From positions 1-64,000 of the forward strand of contig NZ_JACJKW010000007.1 of assembly GCF_016901775.1 (NCBI RefSeq): 64,000 nt of DNA. Reading direction: 5' to 3'. The notes under the pieces are model-generated. The model searched no databases and was not told the origin of the DNA. It was given only the letters and a program-made list of their open reading frames with translations. Both the position numbers and the translations under genes were made by a program. Shown in pieces: positions 1-8,877 of the stretch; position 1 is the first letter of the stretch; each line of letters begins with the position of its first letter. This DNA is from Intestinimonas butyriciproducens. Its GTDB lineage: Bacteria > Bacillota > Clostridia > Oscillospirales > Butyricicoccaceae.

Positions 1-105
1 CCGCGGCGGAGTGCCTCCGCTGTCATATTGCGCTCCCGCGGCGGAGTGCCTCCGCTGTCATATTGCGCTCCCGCGGCGGAGTGCCTCCGCTGTCATATTG
101 CGCTC
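1..105. repeat. Three tandem copies of a 35-bp unit
   Basis: Three identical head-to-tail copies (1-35, 36-70, 71-105). Each unit carries the inverted repeat GCGGAG-TGC-CTCCGC (6-20, 41-55, 76-90): a six-base stem around a three-base loop. There are no unique spacers between copies, so this is not a CRISPR array. The same inverted repeat recurs at 34,167-34,183 and 34,347-34,363. Bases 106-162 continue with a degenerate copy of a dispersed sequence (CTCCCGCAC...GGCAA...GGCTGGTTG) seen more clearly near 19,500, 25,400 and 58,630. No gene is seen in 1-339. Confidence 0.9.
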
Positions 106-162
106 CCGCACTAGGCAATTAAATTCACTCAAGCTGGTTGAACCCACTTGGCCCCAGCTGGA

Positions 163-341
163 ACCCCGCCTGGGGCGCGAAAAAGGTCGGGGAAAAACTT
201 AGTTTTTCCCCGAGAGCCAGCGGCGGCGTCACCTACCGGAATGATGGTTATTTCGGCCTTGTGCCGAAATAACACGCCGCCAATGCCGGAAATCCCTTTC
301 CGGATTTCCGGCAGCCTTCGCCGCAGCGAAGGCTCTGGCTC
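163..341 (-). repeat. Multi-hairpin 3'-end element, copy 1 (after dgt)
   Basis: Read on the minus strand the element starts inside the dgt stop codon (TGA shared with GAGCCAG). It holds, in order: hairpin GCCTTCGC/GCGAAGGC; a variable hairpin (GCCGGAAATCC/GGATTTCCGGC); hairpin GTTATTTCGGC/GCCGAAATAAC enclosed by GGCGGCGT and ACGCCGCC; the closing CTGGCTC that can pair with the initial GAGCCAG; hairpin TCGGGGAAAAA/TTTTTCCCCGA; then CCTTTTT and a CCCC/GGGG hairpin. Copies 2 (19,663-19,868) and 3 (42,047-42,250) share this plan. The TCGGGG hairpin followed by T residues could act as a terminator. Family unknown to me. Confidence 0.8.
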
Positions 342-1338
342 ATTTGTTCCACGATTGGGGGATATACAGGCGGGAGAACACATCCACCGCAAAGCGGTCG
401 GTCATGCCGGCCACATAATCGCAGGCGGCCCGCTCGGCCCCCTCCTGCAAGGCGATCTGCATATAATCGGTGGGCAGATCGTCGGCGTTCTCCGAAAAAT
501 GCCGGTAGAGCTGGGTGAGTACCCATTGCCCTTTCCGCTCCTCCCCCTTGGCCCGGGGATTCTGGTACACATGGCGGAACATAAAGTCCCGCATTTCCAG
601 CATGGCCTCCTCCAGAAGGGGCGGCAGGCCGATCTCCCCTTCTTCCTCTCCGTAGGTCAGAAGACCGTTGACCAAAGTGTCGATGCGCTGGGAATGGGTC
701 TGGCCCAGCACACGGCGCAAAGACGCCGGAATATCCTGGGGCGAGAGGATGTCCCCCCGGATGGCATCGTCGATATCGTGATTGAGATAGGCGATCCGAT
801 CGGCATAATGGACGATGCGCCCTTCCATGGTGTCGGCTTTTTTCTTTCCGGTGTGGCACAGAATGCCGTCCCGCACCTCCATAGTCAGGTTCAGCCCCTC
901 CCCGCCCTTTTCCAGCCGGTCCACCACCCGCAGGCTCTGCTCGTTGTGGGCAAAGCCCCCGGGCACCACTTCTCCCAGCGCCCGCTCTCCGGCGTGGCCG
1001 AAGGCGGTGTGGCCCAGGTCATGGCCCAGGGCGATGGCCTCGGTCAGGTCCTCGTTGAGCCGCAGGCCCCGGGCCACCGTGCGGGAGATCTGGGAGACCT
1101 CCAGGGTGTGGGTCAGCCGGGTGCGGTAGTGGTCCCCTTCCGGGGACAGAAACACCTGGGTTTTGTGTTTCAGCCTGCGGAACGCCTTGGAATGGATGAT
1201 CCTGTCCCGGTCCCGCATAAAACAGGTACGGCTGGGGGATTCCTCCTGGAGCTTGAGCCGTCCCCGGGACGCACTTGCCAGACAAGCCCCTTCCTGCAAG
1301 GTACGCTCTTCCAGCTCTTCCAGTCTTTTTCGTATCAC
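340..1338 (-). CDS. dgt: dGTP triphosphohydrolase-like HD protein
   Basis: The 332-residue product is a dGTPase-family metal-dependent phosphohydrolase, expected to cleave dGTP (or other dNTPs) to the nucleoside and triphosphate in the cytoplasm. The HD-domain metal ligands are visible: H77 in RTRLTH and the H106-D107 pair in GHDLGH, followed by TAFGHAGE. The N-terminal stretch SRTCFMRDRDRIIHSKAFRRL is typical of the short Gram-positive type. The start is GTG at 1338, preceded by AGGGAGGG; an overlapping ATG nearby is in another frame. It lies 80 bp downstream of yigZ on the same strand and its stop codon merges with a multi-hairpin element. The family assignment is firm; the preferred nucleotide is not known from sequence. 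Confidence 0.93.
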   Translation of the reverse strand: MIRKRLEELEERTLQEGACLASASRGRLKLQEESPSRTCFMRDRDRIIHSKAFRRLKHKTQVFLSPEGDHYRTRLTHTLEVSQISRTVARGLRLNEDLTEAIALGHDLGHTAFGHAGERALGEVVPGGFAHNEQSLRVVDRLEKGGEGLNLTMEVRDGILCHTGKKKADTMEGRIVHYADRIAYLNHDIDDAIRGDILSPQDIPASLRRVLGQTHSQRIDTLVNGLLTYGEEEGEIGLPPLLEEAMLEMRDFMFRHVYQNPRAKGEERKGQWVLTQLYRHFSENADDLPTDYMQIALQEGAERAACDYVAGMTDRFAVDVFSRLYIPQSWNK

Positions 1339-1418
1339 AGGGCATCCCTCCCTTTATATAATACGCCAAAAAGGCCGGTTTTCCTTCTTTTCCAGGGAAA
1401 ATTTTTTCTTTCTTCCCG

Positions 1419-2054
1419 TTATTTCACCCGTTTGGCACGCAGGGACACTTCTCCCTTCCGGGGGGTGACCCGGCCGGAGGTGCTGTCCACCACCTGGGCG
1501 GCAAAGCCCTCAAATTTTTCATCGGGGATGGAAAAGTGTATGACCACATGGTCGGAATATTCCACATCGTCCTCCTGGGCGTCAAAAGCGGGCATCAGGC
1601 TGCGCACCGTCTCAAACAGGGAATAATCGCAGGGGATGCTCCCCTGGCGGAAGGGCACCATCTCGGCCACCCCGGCGGCGTCCACGGCGATCTTGGCCCC
1701 GTGGCCATAGGCCCGGGTCAGCCCGCCGGCCCCCAGCTTGATGCCACCGAAATACCGCACCACCACGCACAGCACATCGAAGATCCCCTCTTTTTTCAGC
1801 ACCTCCAGAATGGGAAGGCCGGCGGTTCCCTGGGGTTCTCCCGCATCGGAGAAACGCATCACCTGGCCCTCCTCCACGATGTAGGCATAGGCCACGCAGG
1901 AGGCATCCCAGAATTCCTTCTGCATTTTTTTGATCTGATCCATGGCCTGCTGGGTGCTGGTCACCTGAAAAATATGGCCGATAAACCGGCTTTTTTTCTC
2001 GGTAAACTCCTCCTTCCCTTCTGCAAAGGGCACCTTTTTCCCTGCCATGCTCAT
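1419..2054 (-). CDS. yigZ: YigZ/IMPACT family protein
   Basis: The product (211 residues from the chosen start) matches the YigZ/UPF0029 family, related to the N-terminal domain of eukaryotic IMPACT. The conserved block is clear: EKKSRFIGH near the N-terminus, then SDAGEPQGTAG and VVRYFGGIKLGAGGLTRAYG around residues 70-110. The C-terminal part fits the small DUF1949-type ferredoxin-like domain. A link to translation or stress control is suggested for the family, but the biochemical role is unsettled. Three nearby ATGs exist (2060, 2054, 2048); the site GGGGAG lies seven bases before 2054, so that start is preferred. dgt follows on the same strand. Confidence 0.9.
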   Translation of the reverse strand: MSMAGKKVPFAEGKEEFTEKKSRFIGHIFQVTSTQQAMDQIKKMQKEFWDASCVAYAYIVEEGQVMRFSDAGEPQGTAGLPILEVLKKEGIFDVLCVVVRYFGGIKLGAGGLTRAYGHGAKIAVDAAGVAEMVPFRQGSIPCDYSLFETVRSLMPAFDAQEDDVEYSDHVVIHFSIPDEKFEGFAAQVVDSTSGRVTPRKGEVSLRAKRVK

Positions 2055-2080
2055 ATACATTCTCCCCTTTCACAAGCTGG

Positions 2081-2116
2081 AAAAGCGGCCTTTTTTCATC
2101 AAAAGGCCGCTTTCTT
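2081..2116 (-). terminator. Intrinsic terminator after the small membrane protein gene
   Basis: A 12-bp stem AAGCGGCCTTTT/AAAAGGCCGCTT (2083-2094 with 2101-2112) with a short loop begins one base past the stop codon of the gene ending at 2117. It has T residues on both sides, so it may work in both directions. It separates that gene from yigZ. Confidence 0.8.
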
Positions 2117-2719
2117 TCATTCCTGCTCTTCGGTTTGTGCTTCCTGCTGTTGCTTTTCTTCCTGCTGCCGCTTTTTTTCCTCCTCGGCCCGGCGGCGCTG
2201 CAAAGCCTCCCGGCGGGCGGCTTTTTTCCGCTTCATCAGTTCTTCCCGGGCCTGCTTGATGGACAGGTCGTTTTTGATCTTCATATATTTATAGATATCG
2301 AAGATGCACACACTGCCCAGGAACAGGGCGATGAAGAAATGGGTCCAGGTGAAATCCAGCAGCATCCAGGTGACACCGCCCAAAAAGAGCACATAAAACA
2401 CGATGGCCATAATCAGATAGGGCTTGCCCTCGGGGCAGATGACAATGGGTTCTTTGTGCCGGGGGGCGTCTTTCATCTTTTTGGCCTGTTCCTCGGTGAT
2501 CAGGGGGCCGGCCCGTTTTTCCTCCTGGCGGCGCTTGTCCTCCCTGCCCCAGCAGAAAAAGGCTGCCACCACAAAAAGCAGGATCTCGGCGATAAAGCCG
2601 ATCACATTGGGGTTTGCGCCTGTGATCCACAGAACGATCATGTGGATCACTTCCGCCACGCCCAGAATGGCAAAAAGCAGGGTGAACATCATCCACACGC
2701 TGAGCTGTTTCATTTTCAT
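2117..2719 (-). CDS. Small membrane protein with charged coiled tail
   Basis: No family is recognised. The 200-residue product has two hydrophobic hairpins: about residues 8-32 and 39-56, then 98-118 and 124-142. It ends in about 55 residues very rich in Lys, Arg, Glu and Gln (KKAARREALQRRRAEEEKK) that should form a charged helix or coiled coil. It is probably an integral membrane protein with a cytoplasmic tail. The start at 2719 is chosen because GGAGG lies about ten bases before ATGAAAATG; an upstream in-frame ATG at 2761 has no ribosome binding site. Transcribed alone, with a terminator right after it. Confidence 0.75.
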   Translation of the reverse strand: MKMKQLSVWMMFTLLFAILGVAEVIHMIVLWITGANPNVIGFIAEILLFVVAAFFCWGREDKRRQEEKRAGPLITEEQAKKMKDAPRHKEPIVICPEGKPYLIMAIVFYVLFLGGVTWMLLDFTWTHFFIALFLGSVCIFDIYKYMKIKNDLSIKQAREELMKRKKAARREALQRRRAEEEKKRQQEEKQQQEAQTEEQE

Positions 2720-2913
2720 GCCGTTTTTTCCTCCGTTTGTTCTGCACAAGGGCCTTTCCAATGGCCCGTATTGTTTTAGTATACACTGACGGCGGCTTTT
2801 TTTCCACCATTATTTTGTGTATTTTCATAAGAATGACATTTTTCCCGAAAGGCAGTATAAATTGTTTGGTTTTTTTGCTATACTGGTAGAATCACGGAAT
2901 GGAGGTTTGATGC

Positions 2914-4413
2914 ATGGGTTCGGGAAACTCCTATAAAAAGCTTTTTTCCACCACCATGATCCTGGCCATTGGCTCTTTCAGCTCCAAGGTGCTGGTGTTC
3001 CTGCTGGTGCCCTTCTATACCCGGGTTCTCTCCCAGAGCGAATACGGCACGGCCAACCTGATCACCCAGGCCTGCAACCTGCTGATGCCCCTGGTGTCGG
3101 CAGGCATTGCCAACGCCGTCATCCGCTTTGCTTTGCAGAAAGGCAGCAACAAAAAAGGCATCTTTTCCATGGGGCTTGTGACGGTGCTTTGCGGCGGCCT
3201 GGGGCTGCTTCTGCTGTCCCCCCTTCTGTCCCTGCTGGACTTTGTGCAGGGATATACCTTCCTGGTGTTCCTTTATGTGCTGATGAGCGCACTGCATACG
3301 GTGTGCGCCCAATTTGTCCAGGGAATGAAATACACCAAGCTCTTCGCCCTGGACGGGGTGCTGCGCACCATTATGACCATCGGCTTCAACATTCTTTTGC
3401 TGGTGGTCTTTGACCTGGGCATCTCAGGTTATGTGCTGGCCACCATTCTGTCCGACGCTTTGTCCACCCTGTTTTTGTGGTACATCGCCTCTCTGGGCCG
3501 GTTTTTCTCCCTGCGCCACATCGACCGGGACACCCGGCGCACCATGCTGCGCTATTCGGTGCCCCTGATCCCCACCATGATCTGCGTGTGGGTCGTCAGC
3601 ATGAGCGACCAGTATATGCTGGAGTACATCCTCAATGATCTTTACAGCGCCGCAGCCAACCTGCCCAACCAGGTGACCCGCATCATGGGCGTGGTGGGCG
3701 ACGCCTGCAAGCAGAAGCTGCCCCTCCCCGACACCTATGCCGTGGGCAGCGCCGCGGTGGCCATCTATGTCATCTCGAGCAAGGTGCCTCACATCCTGTC
3801 CATCGTGGCCAGCATCTTCGGCGACGCCTGGCAGATCTCCATCGTCTCCGAGGACCCCCAAAAACAACAGCGCTTTTTCTCCAATGTGTTCGCCACCTAT
3901 CAGTGCGTGGCACTGGTGGGCTCTTCCGGCCTGATCATGACGGCCAAGATCATGGTCACCCTGCTGGCTGCCCCCTCCTACTATACCGCCTGGCGGTATA
4001 TCCCAGTGCTGGTGCTGGGCATCACCTGCTCCTGCCTGGCCACCTTCCTGGGCAGCATCTATATGGTGGAGCGGCAGAGCGTCCATACCCTGACCACCAC
4101 GCTGCTGGGCGCCTTTCTCAACATCGGGCTGAATCTGCTGACCATCCCCCCCATGGGCGTCATGGGCGCCGCCCTGTCCACCTGCCTCAGCTATCTGCTG
4201 ATGTTCCTGGTGCGGGGAGTGCACACCCGGAAATACATCCCCGTCCATTGGCGGCTGCATAAATTCCTGCCCTCCTGCGCCCTGGTGGTGCTCCAGGCCG
4301 CTCTGATGCTGTGGGAAGTGCCCCTGTGGCCCCTGTGGCAGATCCTGTGCTTCCTTCTCATCACCCTGCTCAATATCAAAGAGCTGTTCCGCTCTCTTTT
4401 CCGGCTTTTTTAG
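2914..4413 (+). CDS. Wzx-like polysaccharide flippase
   Basis: The 499-residue protein is an integral membrane protein of the MOP superfamily (Wzx/RfbX-type), expected to flip lipid-linked glycans across the membrane. About twelve to fourteen hydrophobic segments are visible, and the N-terminal pattern SSKVLVFLLVPFYTRVLSQS(EYG) is characteristic of the family. The segment SDQYMLEYILN, normally followed closely by the next helix, is instead followed by about 35 extra residues (NDLYSAAANLP to TYAVGS, roughly 235-270) before AVAIYVISSKVP. No glycosyltransferases lie nearby, so the substrate is unknown. A GGAGG site precedes the ATG. The gene stands alone; no convincing terminator separates it from the aro promoter. 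Confidence 0.88.
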   Translation: MGSGNSYKKLFSTTMILAIGSFSSKVLVFLLVPFYTRVLSQSEYGTANLITQACNLLMPLVSAGIANAVIRFALQKGSNKKGIFSMGLVTVLCGGLGLLLLSPLLSLLDFVQGYTFLVFLYVLMSALHTVCAQFVQGMKYTKLFALDGVLRTIMTIGFNILLLVVFDLGISGYVLATILSDALSTLFLWYIASLGRFFSLRHIDRDTRRTMLRYSVPLIPTMICVWVVSMSDQYMLEYILNDLYSAAANLPNQVTRIMGVVGDACKQKLPLPDTYAVGSAAVAIYVISSKVPHILSIVASIFGDAWQISIVSEDPQKQQRFFSNVFATYQCVALVGSSGLIMTAKIMVTLLAAPSYYTAWRYIPVLVLGITCSCLATFLGSIYMVERQSVHTLTTTLLGAFLNIGLNLLTIPPMGVMGAALSTCLSYLLMFLVRGVHTRKYIPVHWRLHKFLPSCALVVLQAALMLWEVPLWPLWQILCFLLITLLNIKELFRSLFRLF

Positions 4414-4433
4414 GCTTTTTTCCCTTTTCCCCC

Positions 4434-4462
4434 TTTACATCGGGCCACCGGTGTGTTATGTT
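4434..4462 (+). promoter_or_regulatory. Promoter of the aro operon
   Basis: A TTTACA -35 box (4434-4439) and TATGTT -10 box (4457-4462) are separated by exactly 17 bases. The predicted transcript would start near 4469, about 15 bases before the ribosome binding site of the leader peptide and 225 bases before aroF. Confidence 0.65.
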
Positions 4463-4498
4463 ACAAGCAGAAACACAAAACAGAGGAGATCATGCGCC

Positions 4499-4606
4499 AT
4501 GGTCAGCCGTCTTTTTACAGCTGCATATTACTTTTACTTTAGCTTTATCAGCTTTTTTGATAAGGCTTATTTGAGTTTTGCTGTAAAAAGCCCCTGCCTC
4601 GGTTGA
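4499..4606 (+). CDS. Phe/Tyr-rich attenuator leader peptide
   Basis: A 35-codon reading frame starts at ATG 4499, ten bases after GAGGAG (4483-4488). It contains seven Phe and four Tyr codons; residues 10-20 read YYFYFSFISFF. It ends at TGA 4604-4606, 22 bases before the terminator stem upstream of aroF. This is the expected layout of transcription attenuation sensing charged tRNA-Phe/tRNA-Tyr, analogous to pheL in enterobacteria. A second small frame with an ATG at 4492 (16 codons, Leu-rich end) shares the same Shine-Dalgarno site, so which is translated needs testing. I know of no protein role beyond regulation. Confidence 0.7.
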   Translation: MVSRLFTAAYYFYFSFISFFDKAYLSFAVKSPCLG

Positions 4607-4665
4607 TTCCCTGAGTCAAGGCCAGCGCGGCCCCGCAGCGAAATTCGCAGCGGGGCCGTTTTTTT
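4511..4665 (+). promoter_or_regulatory. Attenuator RNA: competing stems and terminator before aroF
   Basis: Inside the leader, CTTTTTACAGC (4511-4521) pairs perfectly with GCTGTAAAAAG (4580-4590). Nested in it are AGCTTTATCA (4541-4550) and TGATAAGGCT (4558-4567). TTGATTC/GAGTCAA (4603-4609, 4613-4619) forms the next hairpin. The terminator is CGGCCCCGC/GCGGGGCCG (4628-4636, 4650-4658) followed by seven T residues. The 5' arm of the first stem lies in leader codons 5-8, so a ribosome stalled on Phe/Tyr codons would open it. GCCCCTGC (4590-4597) could then pair with the terminator 3' arm (GGGGC, 4652-4656); this last step is inference. No T-box sequence is present. Confidence 0.65.
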
Positions 4666-4694
4666 GTGCCGTAGGAGAAAGGATTTGTTGTAAA

Positions 4695-5685
<991 letters not shown>

Positions 5686-5699
<14 letters not shown>

Positions 5700-6549
5700 T
5701 TTTGAGAAGATCGGCGTTCTGGGCCTGGGGCTCATCGGCGGCTCCATGGCCCGGGCGGCAAAAGAGGCTGGCTGCACTGTCTTCGGCCTGGACCGGGATT
5801 CCCAGGTGATGGACAAGGCTGGAGCCATCGGCATCCGGCCTATGACAGAAGAAGTCCTTCCCCAGCTGGATATGCTCCTCACCGCCCTCTATCCCGGGGC
5901 CACATTGAAGGAGATGGAGCGCCTGGCCCCTCACCTTTCCCAAAGCACGCTGGTCATCGACCTGTGCGGGGTGAAGATGGCGGTGGTGCCCGGCATGGAA
6001 GAGCTGAGCCGCCGGTATGGCTTCCCCTATCTGGGGGGCCATCCCATGGCGGGAAAAGAAAAAAGCGGCTGGGACTTTTCCCAGGCCGGACTTTTCCAGG
6101 GAGCTTCCATGATCCTCACGCCGGGAGAAGGCTTTGACCCCGCCCTTTATGACAAAGCGGCCCGGTTTTTCCTCTCCCTGGGCTTTGGACGCATCACCAA
6201 AAGCAATCCCCGCTCCCACGACCGGATCATCGCCCTCACATCCCAGCTGGCCCATGTGATCTCCTGTGCCTACATTCAAAGCCCCACGGCAGAGGATTTC
6301 TCCGGCTTTTCCGCCGGAAGTTTTCAGGACATGACCCGGGTGGCCCGGCTGAACGAGACCATGTGGACCGAGCTGTTCTGGGACAACCGGGAGTTTCTCA
6401 CAGGGGAGATCCGGGGCATGGCCCGGCGGCTGGAACATTACGCCAGCCTGCTGGAAACCGGAGACAAAGAAGGGCTTTTTGATCTGCTGCGGGACGCCAG
6501 AGAAAAGAAAGAAGAGTCGGACAGCATTCTGAAAGGTGGAAAAAGATGA
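5686..6549 (+). CDS. tyrA: Prephenate dehydrogenase
   Basis: The 287-residue enzyme oxidatively decarboxylates prephenate to 4-hydroxyphenylpyruvate, the committed step to tyrosine. The NAD-binding loop GLGLIGGS is at residues 13-20 and the catalytic-histidine motif HPMAGKE at 119-125. SNPRSHDRIIALTSQLAHV in the helical C-terminal domain is also typical. There is no C-terminal ACT domain, so feedback by Tyr, if any, would act on the core or on AroF. The start ATG overlaps the end of aroF, and the stop overlaps the aroB start (ATGA), pointing to translational coupling. Confidence 0.94.
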
Positions 6550-7607
6550 AAACCGTATCCATTGATTCTTCCAAACAATATAACATCCACATCCAGCGGG
6601 GCCTTTTGAAGAAGGCCGGGAGCCTGATCTCCCAGGTGCACCCCCGGTGCAAGGTGGCCATCATCACCGATGACAATGTGGCCCGGCTCTATCTCTCCCA
6701 GGTGTCCGCCGGGCTGGAAAACGCCGGGTACTCCCTGTGCACCCTCATTCTGCCCCACGGCGAACACAGCAAAAGCCTGGGTGTCTGGACCAAGGTGCTT
6801 CAGTTCCTGGCGGAAAACGGCCTGACCAAAAGCGACCTGGTGCTGGCCCTGGGCGGCGGAGTCATCGGGGATGTGGCAGGCTTTGCCGCCGGCACCTATC
6901 TGCGGGAAATCCCCCTTATCCAGCTGCCCACCACCCTGCTTTCGGCCATCGACAGCTCGGTGGGCGGCAAGACCGGCATCGACCTGCCCCAGGGCAAAAA
7001 CCTGGCCGGGGTGTTCTGCCAGCCGGAGCTGGTGATCTGCGACACCGCCGCCCTGGACACCCTCACCGACCATTATTTTGCCGACGGCTGCGCCGAGGGC
7101 ATCAAGTATGGCCTGCTGGCCGACAAAGATCTCTTTGACGCCTTTGCCCGAGGGCTGAACCGCCGGGATATGGACGACATCGTCTGCCGGTGCGTGGAAA
7201 TCAAGCGGGATTTCGTCCAGGGGGACGAACGGGACATGGGCAAACGGCAGATGCTCAATCTGGGGCATACCGTGGGCCATGCCATCGAAAAACTCAGCGG
7301 CTACTCCATTTCCCATGGTCACGCCGTGGCCATGGGCATGGTGGTCATGTGCCGGGCCGCCTATTCCCTGGGCTATTCCCAGGAAAACTGCACCCCGCCT
7401 TTGCTCCAGGCCCTGGATGCCTGCCACCTCCCCTCGGCCTGCCCCTATGACGCCGCCTCTCTGGCCAAGGCCGCCCTGTCGGACAAAAAGCGCCGGGGCG
7501 ACAGCCTGACCCTGATCCTGCCCCAGCGTATGGGAGAGTGCTGCCGGGAGACCATCCCCATGAAAGACCTGGAAGGCTTCATCGCCGCCGGACTGGGGGA
7601 GCGGTAA
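6546..7607 (+). CDS. aroB: 3-Dehydroquinate synthase
   Basis: AroB converts DAHP to 3-dehydroquinate using NAD and a divalent metal. The 353 residues carry the NAD loop LALGGGVIGDVAGF (about 100-113), the substrate loop DSSVGGKTGID (136-146) and the metal ligands E184 (CAEGIKYG), H241 (NLGHTVGHAIE) and H257 (SHGHAVAMGM; the common form is HGEAV). Length is normal for the family. Start overlaps the tyrA stop by four bases. Second step of the pathway encoded by this operon. Confidence 0.96.
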   Translation: MKTVSIDSSKQYNIHIQRGLLKKAGSLISQVHPRCKVAIITDDNVARLYLSQVSAGLENAGYSLCTLILPHGEHSKSLGVWTKVLQFLAENGLTKSDLVLALGGGVIGDVAGFAAGTYLREIPLIQLPTTLLSAIDSSVGGKTGIDLPQGKNLAGVFCQPELVICDTAALDTLTDHYFADGCAEGIKYGLLADKDLFDAFARGLNRRDMDDIVCRCVEIKRDFVQGDERDMGKRQMLNLGHTVGHAIEKLSGYSISHGHAVAMGMVVMCRAAYSLGYSQENCTPPLLQALDACHLPSACPYDAASLAKAALSDKKRRGDSLTLILPQRMGECCRETIPMKDLEGFIAAGLGER

Positions 7608-7608
7608 C

Positions 7609-8877
7609 ATGGACATCTGCATCACCCCTGCCCCCTTGGGCGGGCGGGAGCAGGCGGTGCCCTCCAAATCCCACGCCCACCGGCTGTTTCTGTGCGCCGC
7701 TCTGTGCCGGGAAAGCACCCTGCTCCATATCCCTGCCCCCTCCCAGGACATTCTGGTCACCATGGATTGCCTGCGGGCCCTGGGGTGCAAAATTGATTCC
7801 CTGCCGGAGGGAAATTTCCGCCTGACCCCGCCGGAGCACTTTTCCCCCTCCCCCGACCTTTTCTGCCGGGAAAGCGGCTCCACCCTCCGCTTTTTGCTGC
7901 CGGTGGCGGCGGCTTTGGGAGTGGAGGCCCATTTTTCCGGGGAAGGACGGCTGCCGGAGCGGCCTTTGGATGAGCTGCTGACCCAGCTCATGGAGCATGG
8001 CGCAGCCTTTTCCGCACCACTCCTTCCCTTCACCCTTTCGGGCAAACTGAAAGGCGGCGTCTTTACCCTGCCGGGGGATGTGAGCAGCCAGTACATCACC
8101 GGCCTGCTCCTGGCCGCCCCCCTGATGGAAGAAGGGTGTGAAATCCTTCTCACCTCCCCCCTCCAATCGGCCCCCTATGTGGAAATGACCCTTTCGGCCA
8201 TGGCCCAGTTCGGGATCACAGCGGAAAAGACCCCTCAGGGCTTTCGGGTCGCCCCGGGGCAGCACTACCAAAGCCCCGGTCCGGTCACAGCCGAGGGGGA
8301 CTGGTCGGGCGCGGCTTTTTTCCTCTGCGCCGGGGCCCTGGGCGGACCGGTGACCGTCTCCGGCCTTACTCCCTGCTCTTCCCAGGGGGATAAGGCGGTG
8401 GCCGATATCCTCCGGGACATGGGCGCTATCCTTTCCTGGGATGGGGATGCCCTCACCGTCTCCCGGGGTACGCTCCGATGTGTCACGGTGGACAGCGCCC
8501 CCATTCCCGACCTGATCCCGGTGCTGGCCCTCACCGCCGCCTGCTGCACGGGCGAAAGCCGCTTCACAAACGCCGGACGCCTGCGGCTGAAGGAAAGCGA
8601 TCGTCTCAGCGCCATCTGCCGCATGATCACCGATTTGGGCGGCACGGCTTTCTGTGAGGGAGACACCCTCATCGTCCGGGGCGGCACCCTGCGGGGCGGC
8701 ACGGTAACAAGCGGCGGCGATCACCGCATGGCCATGGCCGCTGCCGTGGCCGCCTGCCTGTGCCGTCAGCCGGTGATCATCGGGCAGGCCCAGGCGGTGG
8801 ACAAATCCTACCCCAGCTTCTGGGAGGAATACAACGAGAGAGGAGGAAAGGCCCATGAGCTCCACCTTCGGCCATAG
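7609..8877 (+). CDS. aroA: EPSP synthase (3-phosphoshikimate 1-carboxyvinyltransferase)
   Basis: The enzyme transfers the enolpyruvyl group of PEP to shikimate 3-phosphate. The 422-residue protein shows the two-domain inside-out barrel signatures: PSKSHAHRLFLCAAL (about 22-36), ESGSTLRFLLPVAAALG (about 88-104, in place of the commoner NSGTT form), QYITGLLLAAPL, RLKESDRLSAI with the catalytic KESDR, and GGDHRMAMAAAVA. It starts two bases after aroB and its 3' end overlaps aroC by 23 bp. The ESGST loop lies in the PEP/glyphosate contact region; I make no claim about inhibitor sensitivity. Confidence 0.95.
   Translation: MDICITPAPLGGREQAVPSKSHAHRLFLCAALCRESTLLHIPAPSQDILVTMDCLRALGCKIDSLPEGNFRLTPPEHFSPSPDLFCRESGSTLRFLLPVAAALGVEAHFSGEGRLPERPLDELLTQLMEHGAAFSAPLLPFTLSGKLKGGVFTLPGDVSSQYITGLLLAAPLMEEGCEILLTSPLQSAPYVEMTLSAMAQFGITAEKTPQGFRVAPGQHYQSPGPVTAEGDWSGAAFFLCAGALGGPVTVSGLTPCSSQGDKAVADILRDMGAILSWDGDALTVSRGTLRCVTVDSAPIPDLIPVLALTAACCTGESRFTNAGRLRLKESDRLSAICRMITDLGGTAFCEGDTLIVRGGTLRGGTVTSGGDHRMAMAAAVAACLCRQPVIIGQAQAVDKSYPSFWEEYNERGGKAHELHLRP

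Noticed and set aside
1-105. CRISPR array
   Set aside because: The three copies abut directly with no unique spacers, and no cas gene is near. It is a simple tandem repeat.
148-1626. 492-residue open frame on the plus strand
   Set aside because: It is antisense to dgt and part of yigZ, has no domain and low-complexity His/Gly-rich composition typical of GC-rich antisense frames.
4414-4694. T-box riboswitch before aroF
   Set aside because: No AGGGTGG-type T-box sequence or specifier stem was found. The Phe/Tyr-rich reading frame explains the leader better.
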